From Perca fluviatilis (taxonomy: Eukaryota; Chordata; Actinopteri; Perciformes; Percidae), in the NCBI RefSeq assembly GCF_010015445.1, contig NC_053127.1:12920776-12984775 (forward strand): DNA of 64,000 nucleotides, given 5' to 3'. This document shows, piece by piece, positions 23,982 through 35,882 of this stretch; position 1 is the stretch's first letter, and the number at the start of each line of letters is the position of its first letter. The position numbers and the translations under genes are program-made. The notes under the pieces are model-generated. The model was not told the origin of the DNA, made no database searches, and saw only the letters and a list, made by a program, of their open reading frames with translations.

Positions 23982-24845
23982 TGTGTTGCTTATCTCTCTT
24001 AGTAAAAATCAAACAGTTTAGTCCACCTTTCAGACTTTGCGAAAAGAAAAGCAACTGCAACACTGTCAGAAACACATCAGTTGTATGTTCAGGTCCATGA
24101 GCATGCTGACACACACATTGTACACACATGTAACAGGGCCCTGCAGAGCGCCTCCCTGCTATGAGCTGTCCTCTCACTCCAGGAGACTTCGCTCTCTCCC
24201 TCCAGCTGAGTATGACAGGTAACACAACAAACACTGATACGTACACCTGATCAAAGACCAAATAAGACTGACAGTATAATACAGTCACACTAATACTGCA
24301 ATAAATACTAACTTAGCACAATATTAATGTATGTTAAAGCTGTGTCAGATCAAGATACTGCCTGGTGCAAAAATGGCTACAATCTGCTGCATTTCTGGTA
24401 GTTTAATGTAAATGAAATCCTATTTAATAAGGAGCTATAACGAAGATACAGTTTCATTATATCTTGTTAAATTTGTTAAAACAACCTCTACCAAGAGGTA
24501 CAATGATCTAAAAAAAAAAAAGCTTATTTACTCTACATTTCCATTAATCTGGGGTTAGTAGTTTCCCTTCTTCCCATTCTGCTGACACAGGATTGATGCT
24601 ACATAATTTACTATTACTTATAATTTGTTTTACATAAGAAAAAACAAAGATTGTCAGGGTCATGACGCGAGGGATAGTAGGTAAAGAAATCTTATTTAAA
24701 ACCACCAAAAAGAATATATGATCATTAGAGAGGATCATATCGACAATCTATCAACACGCAAAATAACAGTACATAATCAAATTAGCTGGTATTATAAAGG
24801 ACAGTCAAACTCAAATTTTCAGATAACTCATGTACTATAATTCAA

Positions 24846-24960
24846 TTAGGGCTACAACTAATGAGTATTATCGTTTTTTTATGTTTTTTTTAACCAACAA
24901 TTCATTAATTGTTAAGGCTATAAAACATCAGAAAATTGTTTTAAAAAACGCCTGTCACAA
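24846..24960 (+). repeat. hAT-like repeat fragment (GGGCTACAACTAATGA type)
   Basis: TTAGGGCTACAACTAATGAG, then TTAATTGTTAAGGCTATAAA and ACATCAGAAAATTG, matching the order of blocks in the fish GCTGCAACTAAC repeat. Same family as 2160-2330 and 2578-2780. Confidence 0.5.
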
Positions 24961-25283
24961 GCTCCCAGATGACATGACACAATTCTACGGAAAGAAGGAT
25001 AATTGATTATTGATAACCTCTGTATTTAACAGATACACACACACACACACACGCACGCACGCACACAGCATGTAAGGAAGCGATGCAGACACATTCAGTC
25101 ACACTCCACTGACTCACATATACAGCACAGCGATTATCTCTCTCTGTCTCTCATTCTATAATGTAGGAGGCCCTTATTGTTGGGATGTCTTGTTGTAACA
25201 GGCTCCTGCTGTTTAGACTAACACAGAGTCCTGACAGCATGGCTCACTAACTCTCCTTCATGTATATATACCGTATGAGTGTT

Positions 25284-25293
<10 letters not shown>

Positions 25294-25333
<40 letters not shown>
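25294..25333. repeat. (TG)n microsatellite
   Basis: TG run of about 40 bp after a TGTATATATACCG patch. A shorter (CA)n with CACG interruptions lies at 25033-25067. Confidence 0.95.
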
Positions 25334-25334
<1 letters not shown>

Positions 25335-25659
25335 CGTGCGTGTGCATGTGCATTGGTACGGTAGGCTTTTTTACAGCTACACTGGGGTTTAGAAGAGCTG
25401 ATTTTATTTGTATGTATGTATATATTATCAGTAACAGACATAAAGACAGTATACATAGGGCTCATTATTTTCACATAAAAAAAATAAATATACATTTGTA
25501 ATTCATCTGGCTTTTGAAAATAAGGGGAACATTACATTCTAAACATCCATTATGCAAAGATTCATGTAAAATTACATCACAAAAGTACAATTTATTGTTT
25601 TTAATGTGCATAATAAGCAGCCCTTTTGCATGTCACTCTCTTTGCTGTCTATAAGCGGA

Positions 25660-25858
25660 ATCAGCTGGGGGGGGGGGGCATTTAAGACCTTTATTATATA
25701 GGACAGCTGAAGACATGAAAGGGGAGAGAGAGGGGAATTGACATTCAGCAAAGGGCCACAGGTCGGAGTCGAACCTTGGGCTGCTGCGTCGAGGAATGAC
25801 CTCATATATACCCTATATATGGGCGCATGCTCTATCAGGTGAGCTACCCAGGCGTCCT
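25660..25858 (-). mobile_element. tRNA-derived SINE, minus strand
   Basis: Read on the minus strand: GGTAGCTCACCTGATAGAGC (A-box region) followed by GGTTCGACTCCGACCTGTGG (B-box region). A CT-rich body ends CAGCTGTCCTATATAATAAA and a poly-C stretch. A (TATA)-rich 12-bp inverted patch interrupts the tRNA-like head. This is a SINE head, not a tRNA gene: the sequence between the boxes and the 3' acceptor are not tRNA-like. Confidence 0.75.
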
Positions 25859-25921
25859 AATTCCTAGATCTCTTTTTTTTTTTTTATCTGGACATTTTTC
25901 AGTGATGCTCTGTAAACAAAA

Positions 25922-26405
25922 CTACAGCCTGGCTAGCAGCTCTACGAAGCTGTACTTAGGCACAGCAGCAGTGCTTTGAGACATGCTAACAATTGCTATT
26001 TAGCACTGAACACGAACTACAGCTGAGGCCATCGACATTCTTTTTTCAGGTATTTTGTCATATTTATTGGACAAGTTAAAATGTTGGCCTGATGATGGCC
26101 CTAGATAAGAAGTCAGAAGGTATCACAGGTATTATAATAAATCCTGAGGGGGACTTTTAATGTCTGCACCAAACGTCCATCCAATTGTTCAGCCATTTCA
26201 CTTAAAACCACAAAATGCCAACCTCTTGGTGGTTCAAGACAAAAAAGTCAGGGGATCACCATAGTTGGTAGAACTCACCCTCTGGAGGCCATGAATGCTT
26301 GTATAGAATTTCATTTGAATCCATTCAATAGTTGTTGAAATACTCCAGTCTGGACCAAAGTGGTGGACCAACTGACAGACCGACATTGCCTCATCATAGC
26401 TCTGC
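25922..26405 (+). repeat. dispersed repeat, copy 2 (family R2)
   Basis: Direct-orientation copy of 13751-14085, extending further right to GTGGTGGACCAACTGACAGA and CCGACATTGCC, an ending common in abundant fish dispersed repeats (family knowledge). Confidence 0.65.
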
Positions 26406-28871
26406 CACTAGAAGGGCTATAATAAAGAGCATTTAGCTTGAATTAAAACCTTAAATATTATATTGTAGCTGTTTTATAGAATACAGTATAGATTCTTTTA
26501 AAATTGTGTGTCTTGGTCAGTACAGTACATGTCTACACTGTGTGTGGCTGTCATAGCTAGCAGTAGGCTGTCCTCATGCTTGCTTTAGCATGGAGGAGCA
26601 GGACATGCATGAATGAAGCTGAGAGAGACCAGAGATTTCACACTGAGAAGACCACTGTGTGTGTGTGTTTGTGTGTGTGTGTCAGTGAGAGAGCAAAAAA
26701 AGAGTGCAACAGTATAGTACACTACAAGTACAATACAAGATGTGTAGAAAAATAAAAGCAAAAGAATAAAGAAAAGAACATTTCTGTGTACTGTAAATGT
26801 TTGTCAGCAAGTATTGTGCTGTCCCTCCATTTAAGAAACAAAATCTAAGGTGAAGTGGAAAAATAAACAATGTGGAGACGTTATGGAAACTGACAGCATG
26901 AATGCTGATCAGGAAGACGAAATGGAATGGAGTGAGGTGTTAAAAGTGTGCAGGGTTTTTTATTTCTAGGTCCATGCCCGATCACCGCCCGCGTCGTAAG
27001 GAAGATGTTCGGAAATGTCTTCTCGTGAAAAGTTATGTGGAGTGAAAGCTGTGAGAGAACACAGTTTATGTTAGTTAAGCTTATTAGTCATGAGTTTTAA
27101 TAGAGATTAGATTTCTATTATTTTTCAGTATACCAATATGCTTACAATCAGACTAACATTTTTACTTTTCACTTGTTTTACTGTATCTGAAAAGCAGGGG
27201 TTGGTTGGTAGCTAGGATACAAACTTACAGTGACTAGCTTTCTTTTAAGAAAACTACACAGATGTAAAAGTATTGAAGAATTAAAGAAAGCGGTTTCCCC
27301 TTATTACTACAGCATCTGCCACGTTCAGCTTCTCTCGTGTACAGCAGCTTCTCGATGTGTGATTGTCTACTTAGTTGTGGCTGTGGAAAACAAAGCTAAC
27401 ATCCTTCGTATCCAGCGTTTAAAGCCCAAACAGAGATTGCAAGAACTTTTACCAGATTAAAAGAAAAATCTTTTTGAAAAAAGACTGGACTGCCAGTATA
27501 ACAAACTATAACTCTTTTTGACAGCTGGAACTTCTCCAGGAACCCAGAAACCTTTTTAAAATCTTAGAGATTTTCTGTTCATTTCAACCGGAGGAAACAG
27601 GGTCTAAATTCCTGTGCTGTAGTTCTGGAGGCTTCAGTCTCCTTTTCTCGGCCTACACTTCTCCTTTAAATATAAAATGTATGGTTCTTCAGATGCGGTA
27701 AAAACACAGACAAAAAAGGGCAATTTTGAACCTGTGTTGTCAGAGTTTAAAGGTAGGGTTTAATAAGCCTATCATTTGAAATGTCATACAAAGTATGAGA
27801 GCAACGCTACTATTGGCCGAATGTGCGCATTGGTACGGTCAAAGTTAAACTCTTAACTGTGAGATCTCCACTGGAGATCGCACTGAAATAGAAAATGAAT
27901 GTTAGTATTTGTCTATCGTGGGAGCTTGGATAGAAGTGAACTAGAGATGGAGTGAATATTTGTAGGATGTGAGTGTAATATGACGGGACTCGACTGTAAT
28001 GTTTTAAAACTAAAACCTGACACGTAAATTAGTGTGAAGGTGGCAGGAGTAAGGTATGAAACTTTTTTAAATGAAGAGGATTTGTAAGAGTGCAGGTACA
28101 TCTACCAGACACTTCTCCCCCCTTTTCCAATTTATTTCATGGCTGTAAACCAGGGAATCTTTGAGGGAGCTCCCAGAGGGAACGCTTTTTCACACAGCTC
28201 CTAAATTGTAATTTCTTTCTTTTTTTTTGTTTTGACAGGAGGACCATCTTATCCTCTGATCTCCCAGGGCCCATTTTTCAACATTTTCCCCCATTTCCCC
28301 CCCTCCTAATCTGATCTTGTTCTTTATGATCTACAGCTTGGTAAACTAGTCTTTGGGGTTTCAAGGACACCTGCAGGTTGTAATCTCAGTGCAAATCCAA
28401 CTATCAGCAGTGGAAACCTTTTTAAACACTTTTGTGTCAGATTTGCTTTTTCTGCTCTTTTGTCTTTACATTCTGCTGTTGCCTTTCTCTCCATCCCTGC
28501 AATATTATCCTTCCCTCCAAACCACCTTCCCTCTCTTGTTTAGAAGGTGCAACAGCACCAGGGGATTCGTCTTTTTGAAGTGTGTGATTAATTTCCCCTC
28601 TTTCTAGGTGCACTGAACTGCAGCGTGCGGGTCTATGTGTGTGTCCCATTTCTTACCTGAGCTCATTAGTGCAATATGAGAATGTTTTTTCTCTCTCTCC
28701 TACTGTCTTTTCTTCCCTCTCTCCACCCTTTCACACTCTTTTATCTCTCATCGTACGCTTACTCCTGTTCCTCTCTCTTCTTCCACTATTTCTTTCATCC
28801 TATTACATTCTTGTCCCTTCCCATCCTCCTCTTCCTCCGTCCTTATTTTCTCTGTCTTGCTCACGCTCTAT

Positions 28872-28879
28872 CACACACA

Positions 28880-28918
<39 letters not shown>
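28872..28918. repeat. (CA)n microsatellite
   Basis: CA run with a CGCG interruption at the left; preceded by about 180 bp of C/T-rich sequence. Confidence 0.95.
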
Positions 28919-28922
<4 letters not shown>

Positions 28923-29022
28923 AGAGCAGATCAGAGAGGCCAATACTAACCACTGTCAGCTTGTCACAGCTTGGTTTGAGCCAGAATGTAAATGTGGTGC
29001 ACTTCCTGCATAACAATAATAC

Positions 29023-29051
29023 TGTGTGTGTGTGTGTGTGTGTGCGCGCAC
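29023..29051. repeat. (TG)n ending in CGCGCACGTGC
   Basis: Short TG run about 105 bp downstream of a CA array, in complementary orientation to it. Confidence 0.92.
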
Positions 29052-30279
29052 GTGCAGAATATAACAACCTGTATTTTTCATGTGCATCAATATGTTTCCT
29101 CCAAAGGCAATAAAAACATTGAGGTTTTTAATCACTGTTTTGGAACTTTTTTAATGTTATCATATATGAATTACTTGTTACAGAATGATACTAGATGCCA
29201 TATCATCATGCAGACAAGTACTTTCGGCATCATGCTTCTTTCTCTGCATGTGGGACTAAAGGGACATCGCCCGCCTGCCCTCCGCCTTGCTAGTAACATG
29301 CTAGCATTCACAAAGCATGACGGGAGCCGTCCCGACATGACAGAAAGGCGGATAAACATGACAGACAGACAGGTGGACTGGCAGACAGAACGTTAACCAT
29401 GACAGGTTTAGTACTATGAGAGACAGACAGGTGGACAGAGGGTTGTAGTTCTGTTTCAGATTGGTTAGAGGAGACATGTGTGTGTTTTCCACATGGAAAG
29501 AAGCCCGGATGGAGATGAGGTGAGGAAGGATAGTAGTGCTGCTCAGGGTTTTCTGCAGGTTTCTGAAAATCTGATTTTTACAGTTTTAAAACCATTCTGT
29601 GCTGCCTAGAAATGGATGTCAGACCAATTTAAATGCCAAAAAAACCACTGGCAAAACATTTTTTATATGACATACAGTGAGAATGAGCACGTTCAGTGTA
29701 TTAATGACATGACATGCAACATGTTCCGCATATTGTTTTAGGCCTGCGCTGTGTTCATATAAGAGCATTTGGATCAAAGTCAATATGACTGACTGGACTG
29801 CCAGTCAGAACTGACACACTTGTGACGATCAGTTTTATTTTTTTTTATTTTTTTAAGTTTTCTTAACTTTCCCACCCTGGTTAGACCAATAAAACCATCT
29901 GTAATATTCTTAATACTTAATCTTAAAAACTTTAACGTTGTAATGTTTACAGTTACTTTTAGTGTTACAAAATCCCTTGCGTGGCCAGAAGGACAAAAGA
30001 ACAAACTGAAGACAGCTGATGGACTGACTGAAACAGTGTTGAGACAACCAAAAATAAGATAGTGGATGCAGGAAGAGAACACCGCAAATGAGAAAAAAAA
30101 AAGAAAGCAAGAAAAAAACAGATGGAGGGGAAAACAGATTAAAGTAGAGGATAAAGAGAAATGGAGAGTGGGAAATAAGAGTGAAAGATAAAAGAGGCAG
30201 AGAAAAGAGGTAGATACAAGGTGAGGGACACGACAAATCATTATAGCAGACAACCTCATCCTTCACTCGCTGGTGCAAA

Positions 30280-30282
<3 letters not shown>

Positions 30283-30367
<85 letters not shown>
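30283..30367. repeat. (CA)n microsatellite
   Basis: Pure CA run of about 85 bp, preceded by purine-rich sequence (30060-30230). Confidence 0.97.
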
Positions 30368-30368
<1 letters not shown>

Positions 30369-30505
30369 CAAACTATCCTCTCTAATCTAACTCTTGTAGC
30401 AGTGAGAATAGATATGGCTGTTTAGTGCCAGCAGCACAGCTCCCGGTACCTGATGGCAGCAATCTGATGAGTCAGCAGCTCTTCATGTATGCGTGTGTGC
30501 ATGTC

Positions 30506-30622
30506 TGTGTGTGTGTGTGTGTGTGCACATTTGGTGTGTGTGTGTGAGTGTGTGTTAGTGAGAGACACAGAGAGAATTAGAGAAAGAGTGAAAGTGTTTG
30601 TAAGATTTAGTGGAGTGCATAG

Positions 30623-30667
<45 letters not shown>

Positions 30668-30679
30668 GTGTGTGTGTGC
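30506..30679. repeat. compound (TG)n cluster
   Basis: Three TG blocks (about 30506-30525, 30534-30553 and 30624-30679) separated by GAGAGA-rich spacers. Complementary to the CA array 140 bp to the left. Confidence 0.93.
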
Positions 30680-32257
30680 AGCCTTCCTCAGGAATGATGA
30701 GCACTGCAAATTGAGCACTAACCACAAGCACGCACGCATGCACACACGCACACACACAGGGGCGGGCTGACAGAGTTCACTATCATTACCATGCCAGCGA
30801 GACGTAACTGGCATTACCATGACAACAAGCTTTCACTGTCATCGCCACTGACAGCTGCAGGTCATGACTATGAGAACTAATAGGCTCCCTTAACATTATT
30901 CAAGGAAGATACAGGTCACTATCATTTCTTAACAACTACACTTAACCATAATCTGTGTAACAAGGGTACACCATCATCACCATAACAACAACAGCGTGGA
31001 AGTCTGGCAGCCAATGAGAAACTGATATGCTAAAAATCTGTGTGTTACTCCACTTGAAGCTTTGTTTTACTGATCAAGTTGAGAAGGTTGTTCACTCTCA
31101 CATTATTCAGCTGATACATATCTCCAAGATAAGCTTCTATCTATTTACCAGTGACCTTCTGTAAAGGAAGCTGTTAGTGCCTTTATCTCCTCTAGAGTCC
31201 AGATCGCAATTTAACTTACTCATTATTTTGAATATTGTTATTATTTGACTTTTTTCTATGTTTAGATTTTTTATTTTTTTTATTTACTCTTTAAAAACTA
31301 TATGCTACATTGTGTAATATGGGACTGATTTGTAAAGAAGGTTTGCAATTAGAAAAGCTCAGTATCAAGTTTGTTTTGTTATTTGGAGAGCTCATTGATC
31401 TTGATTTGTTTTAATTTCATTATTTAAATCTCTTTTTAAAGCTATTTTTGTATTAAAAAAAGGCACCATTATTGTTTATAAATCTACTTTTAAATCTACT
31501 ACTTTTATTAGATAGTGTGATTAGACCGGGTGAGACAGAAGTTGCCCCGTCCCATTGTTAGGTTAAGTTTAAGTGTCTTGTTTTAACCGTCACTGATGGC
31601 CTTTGTTTAGTCTCTGCTGTGCATATCTGTTTCAATGAACCTATCCATATTGTATTTATAAAACAGAGAGAGGTGTTGTTTCATGGTGAAATGATAACAA
31701 TGTTGACTCTAACAAGTGATTAAAGGTAACATTTTCTAAAAAGAATAAATACTAAAGACGTACTACATTTAACCTGGTGGTCCCACAAAGATTAGAAATC
31801 TCGTTTTGAGCAGATATCTAGCCAACACAGCAGAATCAACTTGTCCTTCTCGTTCTCCATCAGTGCAGCTGCATCAAAGTCAGTCATCTGTGCAAAATGG
31901 ATAGGAAATCAAGCTCCATTTATGTGGATGGTGTGTGTCACAACATCTGGCTGAACCATTATTCCAGTGTTCTTTGCTATGAAGGTGTCAAGTGTGTTCA
32001 GAAAATGATGACGGGCCATTTCCAAAAACTCTCCACCCACCACATTCAGTCAACGAGGGTTTGGATGTAACCGTTATTGCACTTGACCTTTCCAAATTGT
32101 ACTCTTTTTGTTTCGGGTGGACAGAGTGTGTGTTGGCGGCCTTGGCTATAGTGCTAGAGTGGGTGAAAGGGAACAGATTTTTACATTGGTGTGTTGAGAT
32201 AACTGGAACAAGACAAAATCACCGCAGACACCCTAATGTTTTCTCTCTCACTCTTAC

Positions 32258-32375
32258 CTCCAGCAATGTCCTCTTCCAGTAGTTGTATCTGCAGGTGGAA
32301 GATCTTTTCCTGGAGATCGCACAGGGTGTGTTTCATTTTCTCCCTCCGTGTCACCATGTAGCACAGGTTACGCAC
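32258..32375 (-). CDS. jade2: jade2 internal exon, [13 protein letters not shown] segment
   Basis: A 118-bp exon with acceptor TTTCAG at 32376 and a strong donor GAG|GTAAGAG at 32258/32257. It starts in phase 0 and ends in phase 1. The 39 codons read [20 protein letters not shown] then [19 protein letters not shown], a helical, coiled-coil-like segment. This region is shared by JADE1-3 just C-terminal to the two PHD fingers, and the CYM and IFHLQ details fit JADE2 best. In the family this mid-region lies near the part that contacts ING4/5 and MEAF6 (established for JADE/BRPF scaffolds; exact limits not visible here). The preceding exon, which should end in a DLER-like peptide, was not found in the 31.6 kb to the right. 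Confidence 0.93.
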
Positions 32376-32932
32376 CTGAAACACAAGACATCACTGTTAC
32401 AAACGCAGGCAGCAAGTTGCATCTTCATCATCGTGATTAGGTGCTGAGACGAACATGAACAGTGACAAATTACCACCAAACTCTGCATCTCAACAGACCT
32501 TTTTAGGCTCTTTCAGTTCATTGTTTTGGTTTTATGGCACATTAATTGTTTGCCTTTCTGTCTCCATTTCTAGCAGTTGTTTTTAGCAAAAAAAGCTGTG
32601 GTAAAAACCCACTGTATGCTACCTGCCCACCACCAAACGACAGACACACAAAGTTAGCAACTAGCTGGTGAAGAAAGTGGAACATCTAGCAGGTTTTTGT
32701 CAGGAGTTAGTGACCAAAACAAAGGTAAAAGAAGAAATAGTATGTATTGGACCTAGGTCCATCAGCTGACATGAATAATAATGCCTCCATCTATTGGACG
32801 TATTAATAGGCAGCTAATCCAGTAGTAAAAAAAACCCAGAAAAAAACATATAATACAATCAAAATATGTTAGAGGGAGTTGTATTTCAGCTTCTTCTGCT
32901 ACTTCATTGAGGCCTAAAAAGACACACAACTT

Positions 32933-32959
32933 TAATAATAATAATAATAATAATAATAA
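32933..32959. repeat. (AAT)n microsatellite
   Basis: About nine AAT units, 560 bp upstream of the VRNL exon in transcript sense. Confidence 0.93.
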
Positions 32960-33863
32960 AGATAAAGATCAATGAAACAGCATGTAACATCAGAGGCTTA
33001 TGTGCATCTAGTAATGAGACAATAAGAGGTAAAAGTCAAGAGGCGACTTCCTGTTTCCTGCTAGTAAACTGGATCCCAGACTCTTCTTCCACTCAGACTT
33101 AAACTCTAGCTGAGCCCTCCTGCTTCTCCATATTGCCAAATTACTATCATATGGTCCTATAAGCAGTATATGCTGGGAGATGCATGTGTGCATGTTTATA
33201 TTAAGCACATATGGATGTTCAAAGAAAAGCTGTGGTTGTAAATTTGTATGTGACTATTTTGAATTGGCAACACGTAAGAGAGAAGGAGACAGAGAGAGAG
33301 AAGAAAGCAATAAAGAGGCTGAGACTAATAGAAAGACAGAAATAGATAAGGAGAGACAGGTATGGAGAAAGACAAAAGGCTGAGTAAACAAGATTTGGCA
33401 CGGTCCCCTGGCAGCTGTAGTTGTAAAATGGTAACTAAATAATTTTCTCTACAGATAAAACATCGGTTACAGAGAGTATACTGTAGATACCCATGTTTGC
33501 TGAGAATGTGGAGAGAAGACTTATTCACATGCAGTCACAAATGAATCCTACCGCATTCCCTTTACGTACAATTAAAGCTAACTTTGACCTTCAACATTAT
33601 GAGTCTCTCTAATGTCTGGGACTGATGTTAACCGTTTATTTACTTGTTTATGTACAGTAACTGCACAGCGAAATAATAAAAGAGGCGTGAGGGATGCTTA
33701 AGGCTGGGTTATCTTCGAAAATAACTAGTTCATACAGCTTGTCGTATAACCGTGCTGGAAGAAGTAACGGTCCCATTCGAAGGCGAGGTGAAAAGCTGAC
33801 TCTCCTAGAGAGGGGAAAGTTGCAGTATTAATCCTTTTAAATATGTAGATACCAACGCACACC

Positions 33864-34231
33864 TTTAAAGGAATACGCCACCGTTTGTTGAAATATTGAA
33901 ATATCTCTGTGCCCGAGTAGCAGTGCTTCGGCTGTAGCCTACTTCCAGTCCCAAGTCAATATCTGCCTAGGAAATCGTCTAGTCTTAATCTGCATTGCTA
34001 CTTGTACTCGTTGTGAATATGCAGGCCACAAGAAGTAATTAGGTTTTGTTTTTGTTGTTGTTGGGTCACTTTTACTCACATTCCATTCACTACGCTAAGC
34101 TAAGCTAGCGGCGGGGCTGCCGGACTAAGACAATGCATTCACTGAGACAAAAATGCGTTTGCCCACTTATATAAATATAGAGGAGACAGTGAATAACCCT
34201 ATTTCAACAAACGGTGGCGTATTCCTTTAAA
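33864..34231. mobile_element. TTAA-flanked miniature transposon with about 30-bp inverted ends
   Basis: Left TTTAAAGGAATACGCCACCG continuing TTTGTTGAAATA, and right TATTTCAACAAA continuing CGGTGGCGTATTCCTTTAAA, are inverted almost perfectly over about 32 bp. TTAA is at both edges (33865-33868 and 34227-34230). 368 bp, non-coding. The length of near-identical ends suggests a fairly recent insertion. Confidence 0.85.
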
Positions 34232-35122
34232 CAATCTGTCCTGGAAGGCATTCGTAGTGTTGTACTGGGTTGTTATGCATGAAAAGTGAAGAAATAGCTT
34301 TTTTTAAAATAATGAAAAAAGTTTAAATCCTGCATACTTTCTCATCTCCACACATCTTACCAACCACTGAGAGAAATAGCCATGATTGTTGGTTTGGGAA
34401 CTTTACAAAAATTAAATCAGAAACTCTAATGTCAGAAAGGTGTGGGGAACGTTTTCAGAAGTTGTTTGACCATCCATCAAGCACTTCAGTTGGAGCATAC
34501 AGATGATTTGCTTTTTGCTAAAGCGCTAAAGGAGATATTTCTTCTGGTCTCACCCCGCCACCAGAACAGGTTGCAACTGATAGTTACTGATTCTATTCAT
34601 CACTAGTCATATATGAGGTGATGGGAGTATACCATGAGCTGATATTACTTTAGTGGCATAGGCTAATAAGAGCTCATGTGAACTGAGAGTAAGAGAAAGA
34701 CACAGAAACACACACAGCACTTACTGTACAACTTGTAGCCTTACTGTTCCGTAAATGGTTTAACAGCACCATATACACCACAGTAAAGGTTTATAGCTGT
34801 TTAATGTTCTCATAGGTGCGGTTGTATGTTGGCTTCGAAGCAAACAGCTACTAAACACTGACATACTGTATATGCACAAGACAAATAATTGTTCTCAGCT
34901 TCTGTATAGAACATGCTGTTGTTTTTTTGGGATTATATACTGCACATACAGTACTATCCAACCCATAGTCATGACAACAAAGTAACTGCAGAGAGAGAGA
35001 GGTAGGGAGAGAAACTAATTGGGTCCAAGCCAGAGCACTTGAATCCAAAACTAACAAGCCAGAAATGGGAACTCTGCCAACTCTCACAACGGTAAATCAG
35101 TAATCATGTGTCTCTAACCACA

Positions 35123-35124
<2 letters not shown>

Positions 35125-35193
<69 letters not shown>
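35125..35193. repeat. (TG)n microsatellite
   Basis: TG run interrupted by TATG and TATATG. Confidence 0.95.
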
Positions 35194-35405
35194 CAGAATC
35201 ATGCATGTGTGAGCCTGAAGATTTGCCATGGTGCTAATGGGACAGGACAGACTGTGTGTGTGGAGTGTAGGAGGGCACGGATTCAGGTATTAAAGAGGCA
35301 GAACGAACAAGGGAATACAGATATACACATATATGAGAAAAATATTACACTGGTGGGAACACAACATGAAACAGCATCATAGGCTGGAACTTCCTGTAAG
35401 TGTGC

Positions 35406-35406
<1 letters not shown>

Positions 35407-35483
<77 letters not shown>
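35407..35483. repeat. (TG)n microsatellite
   Basis: Pure TG run of about 77 bp. Confidence 0.97.
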
Positions 35484-35484
<1 letters not shown>

Positions 35485-35747
35485 AGAAAGTGTGAGATAA
35501 AGAAGGAAAGAGAGCAAGGCCTGTATGTGTTTGAATTTGTGATAATGAAACAGAATAGGTTTATTTGTTTACTTAAACAGTGTATGTGTGTATGTGTATT
35601 GGCGGTCCAGCAGGCTGACTGTTAATCAGTTGGTGTTAAAGGATTCGTCAGCCTGGCCTATCTGACCCATTCCATCCCTGTCAGAGCGCTGCAGATAAAA
35701 ATAGCTGCTCAACTGGGACACAATGTGCAGAGCCTGGCTTTGATTAG

Positions 35748-35752
35748 GACAC

Positions 35753-35820
<68 letters not shown>

Positions 35821-35824
35821 ACAC

Positions 35825-35881
<57 letters not shown>
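35748..35881. repeat. tandemly duplicated GACACCCTG(TG)n block
   Basis: GACACCCTG followed by a long TG run ending GTGA occurs at 35748 and again at 35820, so the array and its left flank have been duplicated together (period 72 bp). Confidence 0.93.

Positions 35882-35882
<1 letters not shown>

Larger units (their letters stand above)
22892..32257 (-). other. jade2: jade2 intron upstream of cassette exon
   Basis: Intron of 9.4 kb between the strong GTAAGAG donor at 32257 and the CTTGCAG acceptor at 22892. It contains a TCTG/TG array ending in a palindrome (23887-23981), TG and CA arrays at 25294, 28872, 29023, 30283 and 30506, a SINE (25660), a hAT-like fragment (24846) and a dispersed repeat copy (25922). 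Pyrimidine-rich (28680-28860) and purine-rich (30060-30230) stretches lie next to the CA arrays. The rest is AT-rich and featureless. Confidence 0.8.

Noticed and set aside
25740..25858. Possible tRNA gene on the minus strand
   Set aside because: A and B boxes are present, but the body and 3' part are SINE sequence and the cloverleaf cannot be closed.
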